From the NCBI GenBank assembly GCA_039881045.1, contig JAYWVB010000002.1, positions 992,001-1,056,000 of the forward strand: 64,000 nucleotides of DNA, read 5' to 3'. Under the pieces are notes generated by a model. That model was given only the letters and a program-made list of their open reading frames with translations, had not been told where the DNA came from and searched no databases. Both the position numbers and the translations under genes were made by a program. The number at the start of each line of letters is the position of its first letter. Position 1 is the first letter of the stretch. Positions 11,470 through 22,578 of this stretch are shown piece after piece. The DNA comes from Chaetomium olivaceum. Taxonomy: Eukaryota > Ascomycota > Sordariomycetes > Sordariales > Chaetomiaceae.

Positions 11470-13228
11470 TCAACGCACGCCCCAGCGGTCGTCTTCCAGA
11501 AGGCTCGCTGCTTCTTCCAGGCTCAGCCCTGCCGTTTCAGGGTAGAAGTTCCAGATTAACCCATACCCGACGGCACATATTCCTGCATAGAGCACAAACG
11601 TCCATGACGGCGTGAGTGCATCCATGAGCAGCAGGAAGGTCAGCCCTATGACAAAGTTGGCTCCCCAGTTGGTTGCCGTGGCAATGCCGCTCCCCAGCGA
11701 CCGCACGTTGAGCGCAAACAGCTCGCTCTGCATCCAGGGCACATTTCCCAACCCCAAGGCGTAGCCAGCAACGTAGACCATGATGCTTACGAGAATGGTG
11801 ATGGCAGCGCCCTGGGCGGGGGCAGTGGTGGGTTTGTTACCGGTCGAATCGACAGCAGCGAGCGTTATAAATGAGAAGCCGTATGCTGAGAGGAGAAGGC
11901 CTACGACCATGAACGGGATCGACCAGAGCAGGATGCGTCGCCTTCCGATGCGGTCAATTAGAAAGAGGGCCACGAGGGTGAAGGCGAAGTTGGTGACCGC
12001 CACGACCAGCGAGGTGAGTGTCGGGATCGGGAAGCCCAGCATCGTGAATATCGTAGCCGAGAAGTACATGAGCGAGTTCTACGCGATTTGTTAGTGTTTG
12101 GATCACAAACAGAGAGCCGAGAGAGAGCACTCACAAACCCGCACAACTGCTGTAACCCCTGAAGTAAACAAGCAATGGCCAAAGCCCTGCGATTTCTTCT
12201 GACTCCCAACAACTCCCCGGCCGAATCCAACCACGCAGCCTTCCCAACTCCCCTTCCATCCCTCTCAACCTCCTCCCCTCACTCTCCTCCCTCACCTCGA
12301 TCTCAATCCCCTTCACCGTCGCATCCACCTCCCTCCCCTCCCCCTTCCCCCCCAACACCCTCTCCACCAACCTCCTCGCCTCCCCAACCCTCCCCACCAT
12401 CACCAACCACCTCGGCGTCTCCGGCATAACCACCATCACCACCCCCTGCACCACCGCGGGCAGCGCGCCCAGCCCGACCATCCACCGCCACGCCGTCGCC
12501 CCGTCCCCAAACTCCCCCAGCACCCACCCCACCACATACGCCACCACCTGGCCCAGCGTAATAAAAATCACATTCATCGTCACCAACCTCCCGCGAAACG
12601 CTGCCGGCGCCAGCTCCGCGATATACAACGGCACCACGAAGCTGGCCGCGCCCACCGCCATGCCCACCACCGCTCTCCCCACCACCATCACCACGACAGA
12701 GCTACTGCACGCTTGGACGGCGGCGCCGACCGCGAAGAGCACGTCGGCGAGGAGGATGACGCGCTTGCGGCCGAGGCGGTCGGCGAGCACGGAGGAAAAG
12801 GGCGAGACGAGCAGCGCGAGCAGGGAGGTGGAGCTGGTGATGATGGATTTGTCGAGAGCGGTTAGGGGGCGCGACGAGAGGGACGTGCCGAGGGAGACGA
12901 GGGTCGAGGAGATCACACCCGTGTCGTCTGTGGTGGTGGGGGAGTGTGGTTAGGTATGTATGACTATAACGGGTGGTGGTGGGGATCCGGGGGTGGGGTA
13001 GGGGATGGGGGGGCTTACAGCCGAAGAGGAGGCCTGAGATGCCGGCGCTGAGGGTGAGGAGGTAGATAAAGAGGGTGGGTGAGGAGGCGGGGGTGGCACG
13101 GTGTCGTAGCTGGTTGTGTCATGGCGGATGCCGGCGTCGTTGTAGGTGTCGGTGTCATTGTCGTTGTCGGGGTGGTCCTCTGATGGCGAGGTATGCCGCG
13201 AGATTAGGGGCTCTTCTGCGCTGCTCAT
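11470..13228 (-). CDS. MFS sugar/inositol-type transporter, two frameshifts
   Basis: Sugar porter family transporter, closest in feel to fungal myo-inositol transporters. Exons: 13228-13019, 12927-12135, 12077/12078-11470; introns 91 and 56 nt. Diagnostic motifs: helix 1 ISGLLFG then YDTGVIS across the first junction, DRLGRKR after helix 2, PETPRWL, the helix 7 lead LLQGLQQLCGFNSLMYFS, DRIGRRR, and the C-terminal YPETAGLSLEEA. Two single-base breaks occur. In exon 1, the C5 run (plus-strand G run 13089-13093) separates the hydrophilic N terminus from helix 1. In exon 2, around 12239-12246, the central loop changes frame before LLGVRRNRRALAIA. Adding one base at each gives 211 + 794 + 609 = 1614 nt, 537 residues, with every intron phase consistent. 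A GTG 6 nt upstream in frame is not needed; ATG at 13228 is the better start. Confidence 0.82.
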
Positions 13229-13875
13229 CGTCACGGCATTGCTGACCTCGTGGCCGTCGTTCGTGATGCTATAATTCGCTGTGCATTGACCGTTTATCCG
13301 GCCGGCGCCGAGTTAACTGCCGTTGCGAACAGATGCGGTGCCGAATCGGTAGTGGAGCGAGTCGCCGTGGATCATTTCGGCGATCTCGGAGCTGTCAGAG
13401 GTCGGCGCCTGCCGTCTCCGACATCCGTCTCAACTCCACTGGCCTGGCCCCGCCAAGAGATCTGCCCAGCCGCACGATTGCGCTGGAATCTGCAGGGGAA
13501 TGCCAGCGGCTCCAATTGGAACATTTTGGCAGCGAGGGGTCTGGAGCTCAGACCAGGAGTGTTTCACAGCCACTGCTGTTTGAACTGCATGTGCACGAAA
13601 GGCCACCTCAGATGCCGTCAAGCTGTGCCCCAAGCAGTCCAAACTATCGTCAGCTTAACTATTTCTCTTTCTTCACCTACCTATGCAATAAAGTTTGAAG
13701 ACCGCCAGGTGCCCTTTCTCTTCGGTATACTTCTAATCTATCACTCTAATTCGATAATTGAAAGGGACGACGTCGTACTCGTAGCCGCAATCAGCGTCAT
13801 CACGATCCATCGCATTCGAAAGTTTGAACCACAGCGAATCTCAACCTACCTCGAAACATATCAGCCGAACTGAAA
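13229..13875. promoter_or_regulatory. Shared divergent promoter region
   Basis: 647 bp separate the start codons of the sugar transporter (-) and the SDR gene (+). No coding frame is supported. It must contain both promoters, so the two genes may be co-regulated, but I recognise no specific binding site. This is inference from arrangement. Confidence 0.5.
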
Positions 13876-15054
13876 ATGCCACCATATGCCACTCCGCCCC
13901 AGCGCGACTCCTGGTTTGCGCCGCTCTCGATAGACCTCTTCATCAAGGTCCTCAAGACCAGCTTCTTCCACCCCTTTATCGCATGGATCATCCCGCTCTG
14001 CTTCCGCGCCCAGAACATGTTCTGGGACGCGCCGCCGATGCTGGTGTCGATTGCCTGGGCTTCCCTTATTTCGCTGTCTTGGATCGCCGGGATTATCAAC
14101 AACCGGTTGGCGTTTGGCCTGCCGCGTGAGGTGGATCTGAGCGAGGAGGTCATCGTCATCACGGGCGGCGCCAGCGGGCTGGGCCTGCTGATCGCTGAGG
14201 TGTACGGGATGCGCGGGGCCACGGTCGCCGTGCTGGACATTGTGGAGATGGAGAACGGCGAGGCGCGGGGCGTCACATACTACAAATGCGACGTGACGGA
14301 CAAGGACCAGCTTGCGCAGGTGGCGGCCAAGATTGAGAGAGATGTAAGTGTTACCTCGACAATCCGTCCGCTTTGTTTTCTTCTTTGTTTTATTCCACTT
14401 CCACAGTCATACTAACCATTCCCCCTCCTCCAGCTCGGCACCCCCACAGTCCTAATCAACAACGCGGCCATCGTCATCGGCAAGCCCCTCCTCTCCATGA
14501 CCTTCCCGGAGATCGACAAGTCCCTCACCACCAACCTGCTCAGCCACTTCTACACGCTCAGGACCTTCCTCCCGGCCATGGCGCGCAGCGAGGTCGGCGG
14601 CACCGTGGTGACGGTCTCGTCGGTCATCGGCACGGTCGGCGCCGCGCAGCTGACCGACTACGCGGCGGCCAAGGCGGGAATCTCGGCTCTGCACCGCTCC
14701 CTCGCCGCCGAGCTGCGCGAGTCGCACCCGCAGATTCGCACCGTGCTGGTTACGCCGGGACAGCTGAGCACCCCGCTGTTTTATGGTGTGCAGACGCCCA
14801 ACCGCTTCCTTGCCCCGGTGGTTGAGCCTGTTGATGTGGCCAAGGAGGTGATTGCTGCGATTGATAACGGGAGGAACGCGGCGATCGGCATGCCGCTGTA
14901 TGCGAGGTGGATCGACTGGTATAATGTGCTGCCCGTGGGGCTGCAGGCTGTGGCGAGGAAGGTCGCAGGCGTGGATACGGCCATGAACTCGTTCGTGGGG
15001 AGGCGAGGGTCAGCGAAAGAGAAGAAGGAGGGTTCTTTAATACAGGGGTTTTAG
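13876..15054 (+). CDS. Membrane-anchored short-chain dehydrogenase/reductase
   Basis: NAD(P)-dependent oxidoreductase of the classical SDR family, resembling the 17-beta-HSD11/retinol dehydrogenase type found on ER or lipid droplets. Exons 13876-14343 and 14434-15054 (90-nt intron, donor GTAAGT, branch CTAAC, acceptor CTCCAG), giving 362 residues. An N-terminal hydrophobic stretch (about residues 53-75) anchors it. Cofactor motif TGGASGLG at about 96-103, NNAA around 165, catalytic Ser near 218 and YxxxK as YAAAK at 232-236. All key residues are present, so it should be active. Substrate cannot be told from sequence. Confidence 0.88.
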
Positions 15055-16407
15055 AGGCGAGGGGATAAAGGCTGGCGCCGGCGCCAGGTGAACGCGATGG
15101 GGGGTACGAAAAGATGTAATTGTATTTGAAGGTTGGCCATATACATGGAGTAGAGACGCATGTAACTCTAGTTGGTGGTGTGAAGCGAACAGCGAGCAAC
15201 GAGTAGCGTTGTTGTCAGCCAATTTCTCAAGCTCTTCCAACTTCCACACGATCCAAGCCCTGAAAATCTACAGCCTCTCCATATGGGGCCATTACCAAGG
15301 ACCGAATTGTTTCTGGACTGAAATTGGCAATCGAGAGCCTCTATGCCCTGGAGCTTGCGCACAGTAACACCAAAATCGTCAATATCATGCTCAAGAATAA
15401 TGTTTCAACGGCCGCATACTGGACAGAGGTTGAAGTCGAAGGAGGCAACAGCTTGAAGGTTAAGTGCAGGCGGTAGAAAGGAGAATGTTGTCTAGGTAAG
15501 ATTGTAACTATCAGAATGTAGGGTTATATGAGCTTGAGGAGTTGGTGGATTCGGAGGTGACTTGATAATGCAGAAGGAGCTCTGTGGGATAGAGTGAGAG
15601 GCCACCCTTGTGACCAGCCAAGCTGATCAACTTATTAGCATGCGTATTCATGTTACACCTAGCCCGGCAATATTCTAGTAATATCTCGATGTATGCGATA
15701 CGTCAATGTGATCTAGGAACCCCGAGGTTCATGCTCAGGGGACTCAGGTGCGTTCATCTATCAGAAGCTTATAGGTATAGTATCGCAAAACCAGTGAAGA
15801 AATACCGTTAGTCAGAAACAGCAACCACAGCTAGCATGGAGAATCCGGAAGCTGACAATTGCCCATTGTGATATTTTTGACCAGTAAAGAGGAGGGGCTT
15901 AGGAGTACTCGCCAGGGAATGCGTTTGATCCCAAGTGTTCCTTCCTGCACTATGCTTAGGGGTTCCGAGCCCGACCACGAAACACTAAATTAAAGCTACT
16001 TGAAAGTTAAATCTGTTTCTATCACAACATCTCACGAGGTCTTATTCCAGAACGCGCCCTCAAAACCATCTCACGTCTCGCGAGGAGGCGTGTGGTGGTC
16101 AGTGACTGCGTGAGGTTCGCGTTTACATATTAAAGACTGGGGGATTCGGAAGATTGGCAGGTGCGGCTTTCTCAGAAGTCTACCTAGGTAATAGTGATGT
16201 AGAAAGAAATAGCTGTCTACACCTACCTCACCTCACATGGGCCTTATCTAGGGCACTTTCCACCGACTGCCATTCCATTCCCCCCAACTTCTTTCGCTTC
16301 CTTGAATCAAGAGTCTCCTCCATCCACTTCCTTTATGAACTGAGCACCACCCACTTTATTAAAAGCATAATATTGCTGATCGCCAAAGTATCGTTCTCTT
16401 TATTACC
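15055..16407. other. Intergenic, no gene seen
   Basis: 1.35 kb, moderately A+T-rich from about 15360 to 16000, with no coherent open frame. It contains the promoter of the pseudokinase gene; an open frame at 16154-16444 overlaps the start but lacks motifs and is probably leader sequence. Confidence 0.5.
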
Positions 16408-18075
16408 ATGTGGTGGGATACAGACACGATCGAGCAGACTGTAACGAAGCAGTTCGTTCGTGGCCGACTCAAATCCCAAGCAGCCAAGCGCCTCGATCAA
16501 ACACCCGCCTTTGGCGAGGGCTTAACCAGCAGCACTTACTGGGAGTGGATAGAGACAAAGTCCAAGAAGATATTCCTCATTCTCGTCGACCTGGGGTTGG
16601 CAAACCACATCTTTGACCTCATCGACAAGTCGTTCGACGATGACCATCTCCCCTTCTCGCTCGAAGAAGTACAGCAACTCCAATTAACACGCAATGAGAA
16701 CAAAAAAACCGAGAAAAAATTCTACCATCGACAATTTCATTACCTCTTGCGACACTTGACCAAGGAAAGCCATGTCGACTATGAAAAGCCAGAATTGGTC
16801 CCGCTCGACATTGATGAGAAGCATGTCACAGGCCAAGCTAGGCATGTCAACAAGGTCACCCTCCCGAACGAACCCATGAAGGTGTTTTGCCGCTGTCAGA
16901 TCCGTCTTGGTACGAATCATGTCAGCCAGGAAGAGCTCATGGCTTGCATCGAAGGCATCAAGGACCTGCAAAGCGAGCACATGTTGTCGTACTGGGCATC
17001 TTACACACACCGAGGATACGGATACATCCTGTTCACGCCGGCTCCCGAGTTCAGCCTCAAGTCGCTTCTTACCACCATGCCCAGCTGTTTGAACAAGCTG
17101 GACAAGAAAGTGCGCCCGCAGGCGGTCATGAACTGGATATACTGCCTAGCCGATACAGTCTGTTCACTTCATGACCAGGGCCGCGTGCATGGGAACCTCA
17201 GACCCTCGACTGTGCACTTCTCCAAGAACAACTTCGTCTTCGTCTCAGGGTTTACGCAACTTCACAACAAAATCCTGGGCGGCGCCACAGAGAGCACGGC
17301 ATTCGACCAGGAGGCGTACGACTACGGCGCGCCGGAGAAGGCGCCCAAGCCAGCCCCCTCATCAACGGGTTCACCCTATCCGTCGATAGGCGACAGCGGC
17401 GAGCAGGCGACCGAATCTGATAACCAGGCCGCCGACATTTTCTCGCTGGGCTGCATAATCATGGAGCTTCTCAGCTTCTTATTCAAGAAGCAAGGGCGAA
17501 AGTTCGCTGCCCACCGAGCGGCGAAGCACACGGCCGCGGGCCGTGGCAACCCCCTCCCAGACTCCTCCTTCCACGGCAACATAGGTCAGGTCAACGATTG
17601 GATAAGCCAATTGCATAAGGATACCCTGAAAGAGGACGACCCGGTGTTCAAGGGGGTCACGCCAATCCTGGATGTGGTAGTGGAGATGCTCTCACTCAAG
17701 CCTTCGGAGCGCCTGCCTGCTGACCAAGTCCGGGAAAGAATCCGCCAAGTCCTCGTCGACAAGTGTGGCATTCCGGAGCCGCACTGCCTGCGTCGGGACG
17801 GAACCTGGGAATTTGGTGTGGAAAAAAGACTGAGTACAGCTTCGATGGAGAGCGCCGGCAGCGCCGGCAGCGCCGGCAGCTGGTCGTTCTTGACGAAGCG
17901 GGTGAGCGGGTCGCAGGACAAGCGGAGCAGTGGAGGATTTAGCAGTTTCCTCCGAGGCGGGAGCGGGGAAGAAGTAGTCTCCAGAGCCAGGAATGGATCC
18001 CAGAGCAGCTATAACAGCGCGCAACAGGCCATGAAACATATCGAGGGTGCCTCGTTCTTTCGCGAGTTCGGATGA
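16408..18075 (+). CDS. Protein kinase-like pseudokinase, intronless
   Basis: 555-residue single-exon protein with a protein-kinase fold but without the catalytic residues. N-terminal about 130 residues are helical with no known domain. The kinase-like region begins near residue 145. Where active kinases have HRDLKxxN, this has HGNLRPS (261-267): the catalytic Asp is Asn. Where DFG should be, it has SGF (280-282). A recognisable APE-equivalent (GAPEK, 307-311) and an ADIFSLGC helix F follow, so fold elements persist. The C terminus has an SAG repeat and a serine/glycine-rich tail. Such kinase-dead proteins are common in filamentous fungi and presumably act as scaffolds or regulators. ATG 16408 is the first Met in the frame with a purine at -3. 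Not a recognised named gene. Confidence 0.8.
   Translation: MWWDTDTIEQTVTKQFVRGRLKSQAAKRLDQTPAFGEGLTSSTYWEWIETKSKKIFLILVDLGLANHIFDLIDKSFDDDHLPFSLEEVQQLQLTRNENKKTEKKFYHRQFHYLLRHLTKESHVDYEKPELVPLDIDEKHVTGQARHVNKVTLPNEPMKVFCRCQIRLGTNHVSQEELMACIEGIKDLQSEHMLSYWASYTHRGYGYILFTPAPEFSLKSLLTTMPSCLNKLDKKVRPQAVMNWIYCLADTVCSLHDQGRVHGNLRPSTVHFSKNNFVFVSGFTQLHNKILGGATESTAFDQEAYDYGAPEKAPKPAPSSTGSPYPSIGDSGEQATESDNQAADIFSLGCIIMELLSFLFKKQGRKFAAHRAAKHTAAGRGNPLPDSSFHGNIGQVNDWISQLHKDTLKEDDPVFKGVTPILDVVVEMLSLKPSERLPADQVRERIRQVLVDKCGIPEPHCLRRDGTWEFGVEKRLSTASMESAGSAGSAGSWSFLTKRVSGSQDKRSSGGFSSFLRGGSGEEVVSRARNGSQSSYNSAQQAMKHIEGASFFREFG
17851..17880 (+). repeat. In-frame 9-bp tandem repeat (Ser-Ala-Gly)
   Basis: Just over three copies of AGCGCCGGC lie in the pseudokinase reading frame and encode SAG units in the disordered C-terminal tail. 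The copy number could vary between strains. Confidence 0.85.
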
Positions 18076-19743
18076 AGGGGGCACATGGTCGCCGCTGATG
18101 GCTGGTCGCGTTATGGTGGGCCCGTTGGAAAGGAGATAGCGATGGCTGAACAGCGTGGGGTTGGAAGTATGTACATAGTTAACTTCAATTGACTCGATTG
18201 CCAAGCTTCCATGTATTGGTGGTGTTTTGGCGATGAGACCGTGGTGTTGTCGGGGAGATATCGCCGGGTTAGGGTTGTTGAAATCTTTTTGTACTGTGTC
18301 CACTCGTACAGGGCAACGCGGAGGTAACGTTAATCCCGCTGGGCGACGTCATCGCGAGAATGGGAACACGCTGGGTTTATTCGTCGAAAAAGGCATCGAG
18401 TCGGGCCGGAGTGCCGTTTCAAGACGAGACAGGATGCACGCCAACCTCGCCATGGGGAGTGTTCCAAGGACGGCCTCGCGGCCTGCAAGTCCAAAACTGC
18501 TCAACCAACAACTCGGTTTGTTTGTTGGGTGGTCAGAAACGGGAACCTGCCGAATATGGTCACATCCGATTCGACAACACGAGGTTCATCCCACCCTCGC
18601 CCAGTTTTGTGCCACACACTGTGACACCCTCCAGACAACCCCCACTCCCTTCGTCAGCGATCGGCAGACTGCAAAGAGGGTTGCCCGGGCTGCGGTCCCA
18701 CAAGGCCCACTGCACGAACCAAGGCTGGTGCAGGGTCAGTGGAAGGCCAGTGCAGGGCCAGTGCAGGTCCAGCCTCCCCATGCGCCTTGGCTTGACCCGC
18801 TTGGCTGCATTCCATTCCATTGCGGAAGCCTAGCGTTGCATCGAGATCCATCTTGAGCCGAGATAGCAAGATATCGTAAACCAAGGAAATCGAATGGATG
18901 CAGGCCGCTCTCGACGGCTGAAAAGTGGCATGTCAGCCTCCTCGAGAGGGGGCATTTGGGTTGGTCTTTTTTTTTGTTTTTCTTCCTGCCATGCTATTAT
19001 TCTATACGAGTTCTACTCGGCTCTCGCTACTGCCCCTTCTTTCACCGCATTCCGGGGGCGAATAATAATACCAAGTCGTTACCACACTGGCATTTTTGAC
19101 CGGGTGCGGACTTTGCCTTCTATTTTGGAAGGTGCCGAACACGGACAATTTGAGCCTGGGATGACGATAGCGTTTTTCGGGGAGAAATCTCGATCACGAA
19201 GACCAGGGCACTCACTCGCTCGCTCGCTTGGTCGCATTCGGACGGCCCCATCAAGACTCGAAAATCCGATCTGATCTGACGCACCTTCCCGTCGCCTGTC
19301 GCTCGCTCTCACGACTTCCCATATTTATTTTTCAAACCAACCACCAAAACGGCGGGGATCCATGCATGAGAAAGAACCTGGAAGGAATCAACCCTGACTC
19401 GATTCGTCTCACCGGGCTGTGTCACTCAGGTCAGCCTTGCCTACCTATTTTTGAGCTGCACTGCACCGGGCACTGCACGGCTCTGCACTGTTTGTTTGGC
19501 AACGCCCCTCAACCCACGGCCCCCCTGTCGCACTGCATTGCGGCACAGAAGAACATTCGACTTGATCGGCGAATTTCAGGCGAGGATTCGTCAGTTGGTC
19601 TGGGAGACCGTTGGAGGATCGAATCTTTTTAATTTTATGAATCCGTTGCATCCCCAGTCTTTAAATCATCATTTTACCCTTTCCCATCCGTTGCTTGGCC
19701 ACTCATCCACTTCTTGGCGGTCCGGGGGAAGGAAGAAAAAACA
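18076..19743. other. Intergenic, with clustered TGCACTGG-type words
   Basis: 1.67 kb without a supportable gene. Two spots contain clustered CTGCAC/GTGCAG words: 18725-18775 (for example CCAGTGCAGGGCCAGTGCAGG) and 19452-19490. The right end carries the promoter of the small anchored protein at 19744. I see no RNA gene. Confidence 0.5.
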
Positions 19744-20330
19744 ATGAAGCTTTCTTGGCTCGCGCCGGCCCTGCTGGTTGGGGGCGGAGCCGCAGTCGTC
19801 AGCGACAAGGTCCTCGTTAACGGCAAGGTCATTTTGAAGAGTAAGTTTGCCGGGGTTGGTGAGCAGTTCGCTTGGATCATGAGGCTAACCCTCATGCAGC
19901 TGTTCCATACCAAAGGCAAGACACACGGCCAGATGGCGCTTCAATACAGTCGCCCAGCGCCAACACTATCACGGTCGACCTGGATTCACTCCATGTCGCC
20001 CTACCGAGCCAGAAGAACCGGACAGAGCCCAAGCTCACCGTCCAGCAGCGAGAAGCCTCAGACTCGGACCAGCATGAAGAGAACCTCCCCGTCATTACCC
20101 TCCGGGCTACCACTAGCCGCGACCTGCAAGACCCGCCACCTCAGCAGCCAGAGTCGTCGCCAGAGTTGCCCGAGTCGCCTGGGCCAGACCATGACCCAGA
20201 CCTCGACGAGGCCTCGGCCGGCGCATCCCACGGGCCTGAGACGAAGAACCCTGCCTCGGCGAACAGGGCCATCGCCGGCATGAGCGTGGGGCTGGTGTCG
20301 GTCATGTTAATTTTTACTGTCTTTTTATAG
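19744..20330 (+). CDS. Small secretory protein with C-terminal hydrophobic tail (possible GPI or tail anchor)
   Basis: Exons 19744-19840 and 19900-20330 (59-nt intron: donor GTAAGT, branch GCTAAC, acceptor TGCAG); 175 residues. The N terminus MKLSWLAPALLVGGGAAVVS looks like a signal peptide. The middle is hydrophilic, proline- and acid-rich, with no domain I recognise. The last about 20 residues (AIAGMSVGLVSVMLIFTVFL) are hydrophobic and end the protein. Preceding small residues (SANRA) could serve as a GPI omega-site region. Topology is inferred. Could be a cell-wall or plasma-membrane mannoprotein-like factor; function unknown. Confidence 0.65.
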
Positions 20331-20882
20331 TGACAGCTTTTTTTCTTGGTCGCATCTTTCTATGTCATGGTCTGGTTTGGCCTCATCGGGAGTCGGGGTT
20401 GGTTTGGCTTTGGCAATCTGGGCGGCGGGCACGGCGTTGGGGGAGTTTGAATTTTTAAGGGGGTAATCATGATGATACCTATGTGGGATGGGTTAATGCA
20501 TTGGATGGGCATGACGAGGGATGGGCAATGAGGAAGTCAGCTCCCAATGGGGATGGCTGCGATACGATGTTGGATGGATTCCATGTCGACACGGGTGATG
20601 CGGTATGGCAGAGCAAGGTTTTAAGGGGGAACGAAAGCACGATGTCGGATTTTGATGTGGATGGACGAGATGCGCTTAATTGCTAATCCTCGAGCCGCTA
20701 GGATAGGAGGTTTGTTTATACATCTCAGAAGGATGACCGGGATAAGAGGCATCCCTGACAGGTAAATTTCGCGAGTATCAGAAGATGGCCAAAAGGCTGA
20801 AGAAGCTTCACGGTTGATCCAAACTCAGGGCTTCGGTCTTCGCATCCGTGTCGAGGTGGTACATGTGCAGATACTCGCTATG
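20331..20882. other. Intergenic between convergent genes
   Basis: 550 bp between the 3' ends of the small anchored protein (+) and the RGS-like gene (-). It should hold both 3' UTRs. No feature is recognised. Confidence 0.5.
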
Positions 20883-22578
20883 TTACCAGTACAACCTCCC
20901 ACTCGGCAGAAACAACGACACAACCATCAGCGCCGCCGCCCCTACCCCTCCCCACAGCAGAGCAAAGAAAACGGTCCGGTTCTGCCACCTCATCAGCGCC
21001 TCGTTTTGCACCACCACCGTTTCATCAAACACCTTGCTCATCACCCCTTTCCCTTCATAACCCGCCATCCACGGCTCACCCGCGTATTCATTCGCCGGCC
21101 CAAACACTTGTAGGCTGGGTTTGCGCAATGGATCAGCCCGGCTCGCCGTGCTGCTCGCGCTGCTCATCATGCTAGCCGCTGAGCTGCCCGTCTCCGTCCG
21201 TTTATGCTCCCTCCACCCCTGACGACCATCTCGACCATCTCGACCATCCCGACCACCGCCACCACCACCACCACCCTCTTCATCTCCCTTCCCCTCTCCA
21301 TCCCCATCCCCAACCTCAACCCCAACCCCAACCCCACCCCCCTCCCACGGCCGCACCTGCCTCACCCTCCCCGCTCTCCCACCCCTTGACAACCAAAGCA
21401 ACAAACAAACCCCCCTCCCCGCCGCAAGCAGCACCATCACAATACCCGGCCACCAAACCCCGACACAAACCGCCCGCCAGCGCGCGTCGAGGCGGGACAG
21501 CACCAGCACCAAGTCGAGCGCGAACCCCAGCGCGAGGAGGACACTGCCGAAAAGAAGGGTGAAGCGTAGCCGGGCGCGGTTGGCGTTGCGCCGTGTCCAG
21601 GACAGGAAGGAGGGGTGGCTGTGGGCGCGGAGGAGGGCTTCGGCGGTGAGGAAGGCGGGGAGGAGGGCTGTGGGGTCTGTTTGGATTGGGGAAGGGGGAT
21701 GTTAGTGGGGTGGTTGTTGGGGGTGGTTGTTTTGGGGGTGGGTTGTTGGAAGTGTGCTGGAAGGGGTATGGGAGTGGTTAAGGGGAAGGGGCAGGAGCCA
21801 AAGGGTAGGGGATGAAGGGTAGGGGACTATGGGAAGGGTTAAGGGCCGGCGTTCACTCACGGGTGGTGTGCGGTACCGCGCGCAGGCAGGCCTCGCGGTC
21901 TTTGGGAGACAGGCGGAGTTTGCGCGGCGCCGTGGGGCAGATGTAGTGCCGGGTGATGCGGCATACTTCGTCGCGGTAGGGCTGAATTGTGACTGTTTGC
22001 TTTGTTAGCAAAGCGTGAGGGCCACCAACAAATATGAGAAACGTACATGGCTGCCAGTCGGGCGGTGTCACTGACCCCGTCGGGCTGAGGATGGCGGCGG
22101 GTGAGGAGAGCGGGGAGGTGATACCGGAATCGCTTCGGGCGTCGTCTTGTGGGCTACTATCGTCCAATGACGCCCTCTGGGATTCCATCTCCATGATGGC
22201 GAGAATCTTGTTCATCTTCAGGCTTCGCTCTCGCTTGTGGCTGTACCTGATGAAGCGGGACGGTGGCTCAGCGGCTTTCTCGGGGTCCCACGGCGGAGAG
22301 AGCGCCTTCTGTCTTGGTAGTAGGTTGCTCCAACGCTGGATATAGTCCCAGTACCAGAGAAAGAACTGGAGGGTTTCTGCGTTGCGCTCGACGTAGAAGA
22401 CGTAGTCCATGAAGTCACTTAACGAGCAGGGCTGCGAACTGTTAGTCCTGGCATGAGGTGAGACCGAGACTGCACTGACTGGAGCGGCCCGGTTTTGGAT
22501 GATCTCTTCAAACGAAAGCTCCGCCGGAATGTCCCCAAACTGCGTCTTCGATTTGGTGACGGGTTCAGAGTCAGCCAT
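20883..22578 (-). CDS. RGS-domain-type membrane protein
   Basis: Probable regulator of G-protein signalling with an N-terminal RGS-like domain and C-terminal membrane helices. Exons: 22578-22480, 22431-22047, 21992-21861, 21676-20883; introns 48, 54 and 184 nt, all phase-consistent, giving 469 residues. The RGS-like core begins with SLSDFMDYVFYVERNAETL and contains FFLWYWDYIQRW, interrupted by a long serine-rich insert, then ends in a helix (DREACLRAVPHTT...). Exon 4 adds hydrophobic helices (FTLLFGSVLLALGFALDL; a second near VWWPGIVMVLLAAG), an unusual Gly/Asp/Glu-repeat linker and a last helix FALLWGGVGAAALMVVSLFL near the C terminus. The topology suggests a plasma-membrane RGS. An upstream in-frame start at 22665 is possible, but the MADSEP start is the cleaner one. 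Confidence 0.75.
21222..21345 (-). repeat. Low-complexity coding microsatellites (Gly/Asp/Arg and Gly/Val/Glu)
   Basis: Stacked simple repeats inside exon 4 of the RGS-like gene. One is a 9-bp unit (CGACCATCT on the plus strand) giving repeated RDG. Then a CCA triplet run gives polyglycine. Then a 6-bp CCAACC-type run gives GVGVEVGDGDGEG. They form a flexible acidic loop between membrane helices and are likely length-variable. Confidence 0.8.
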
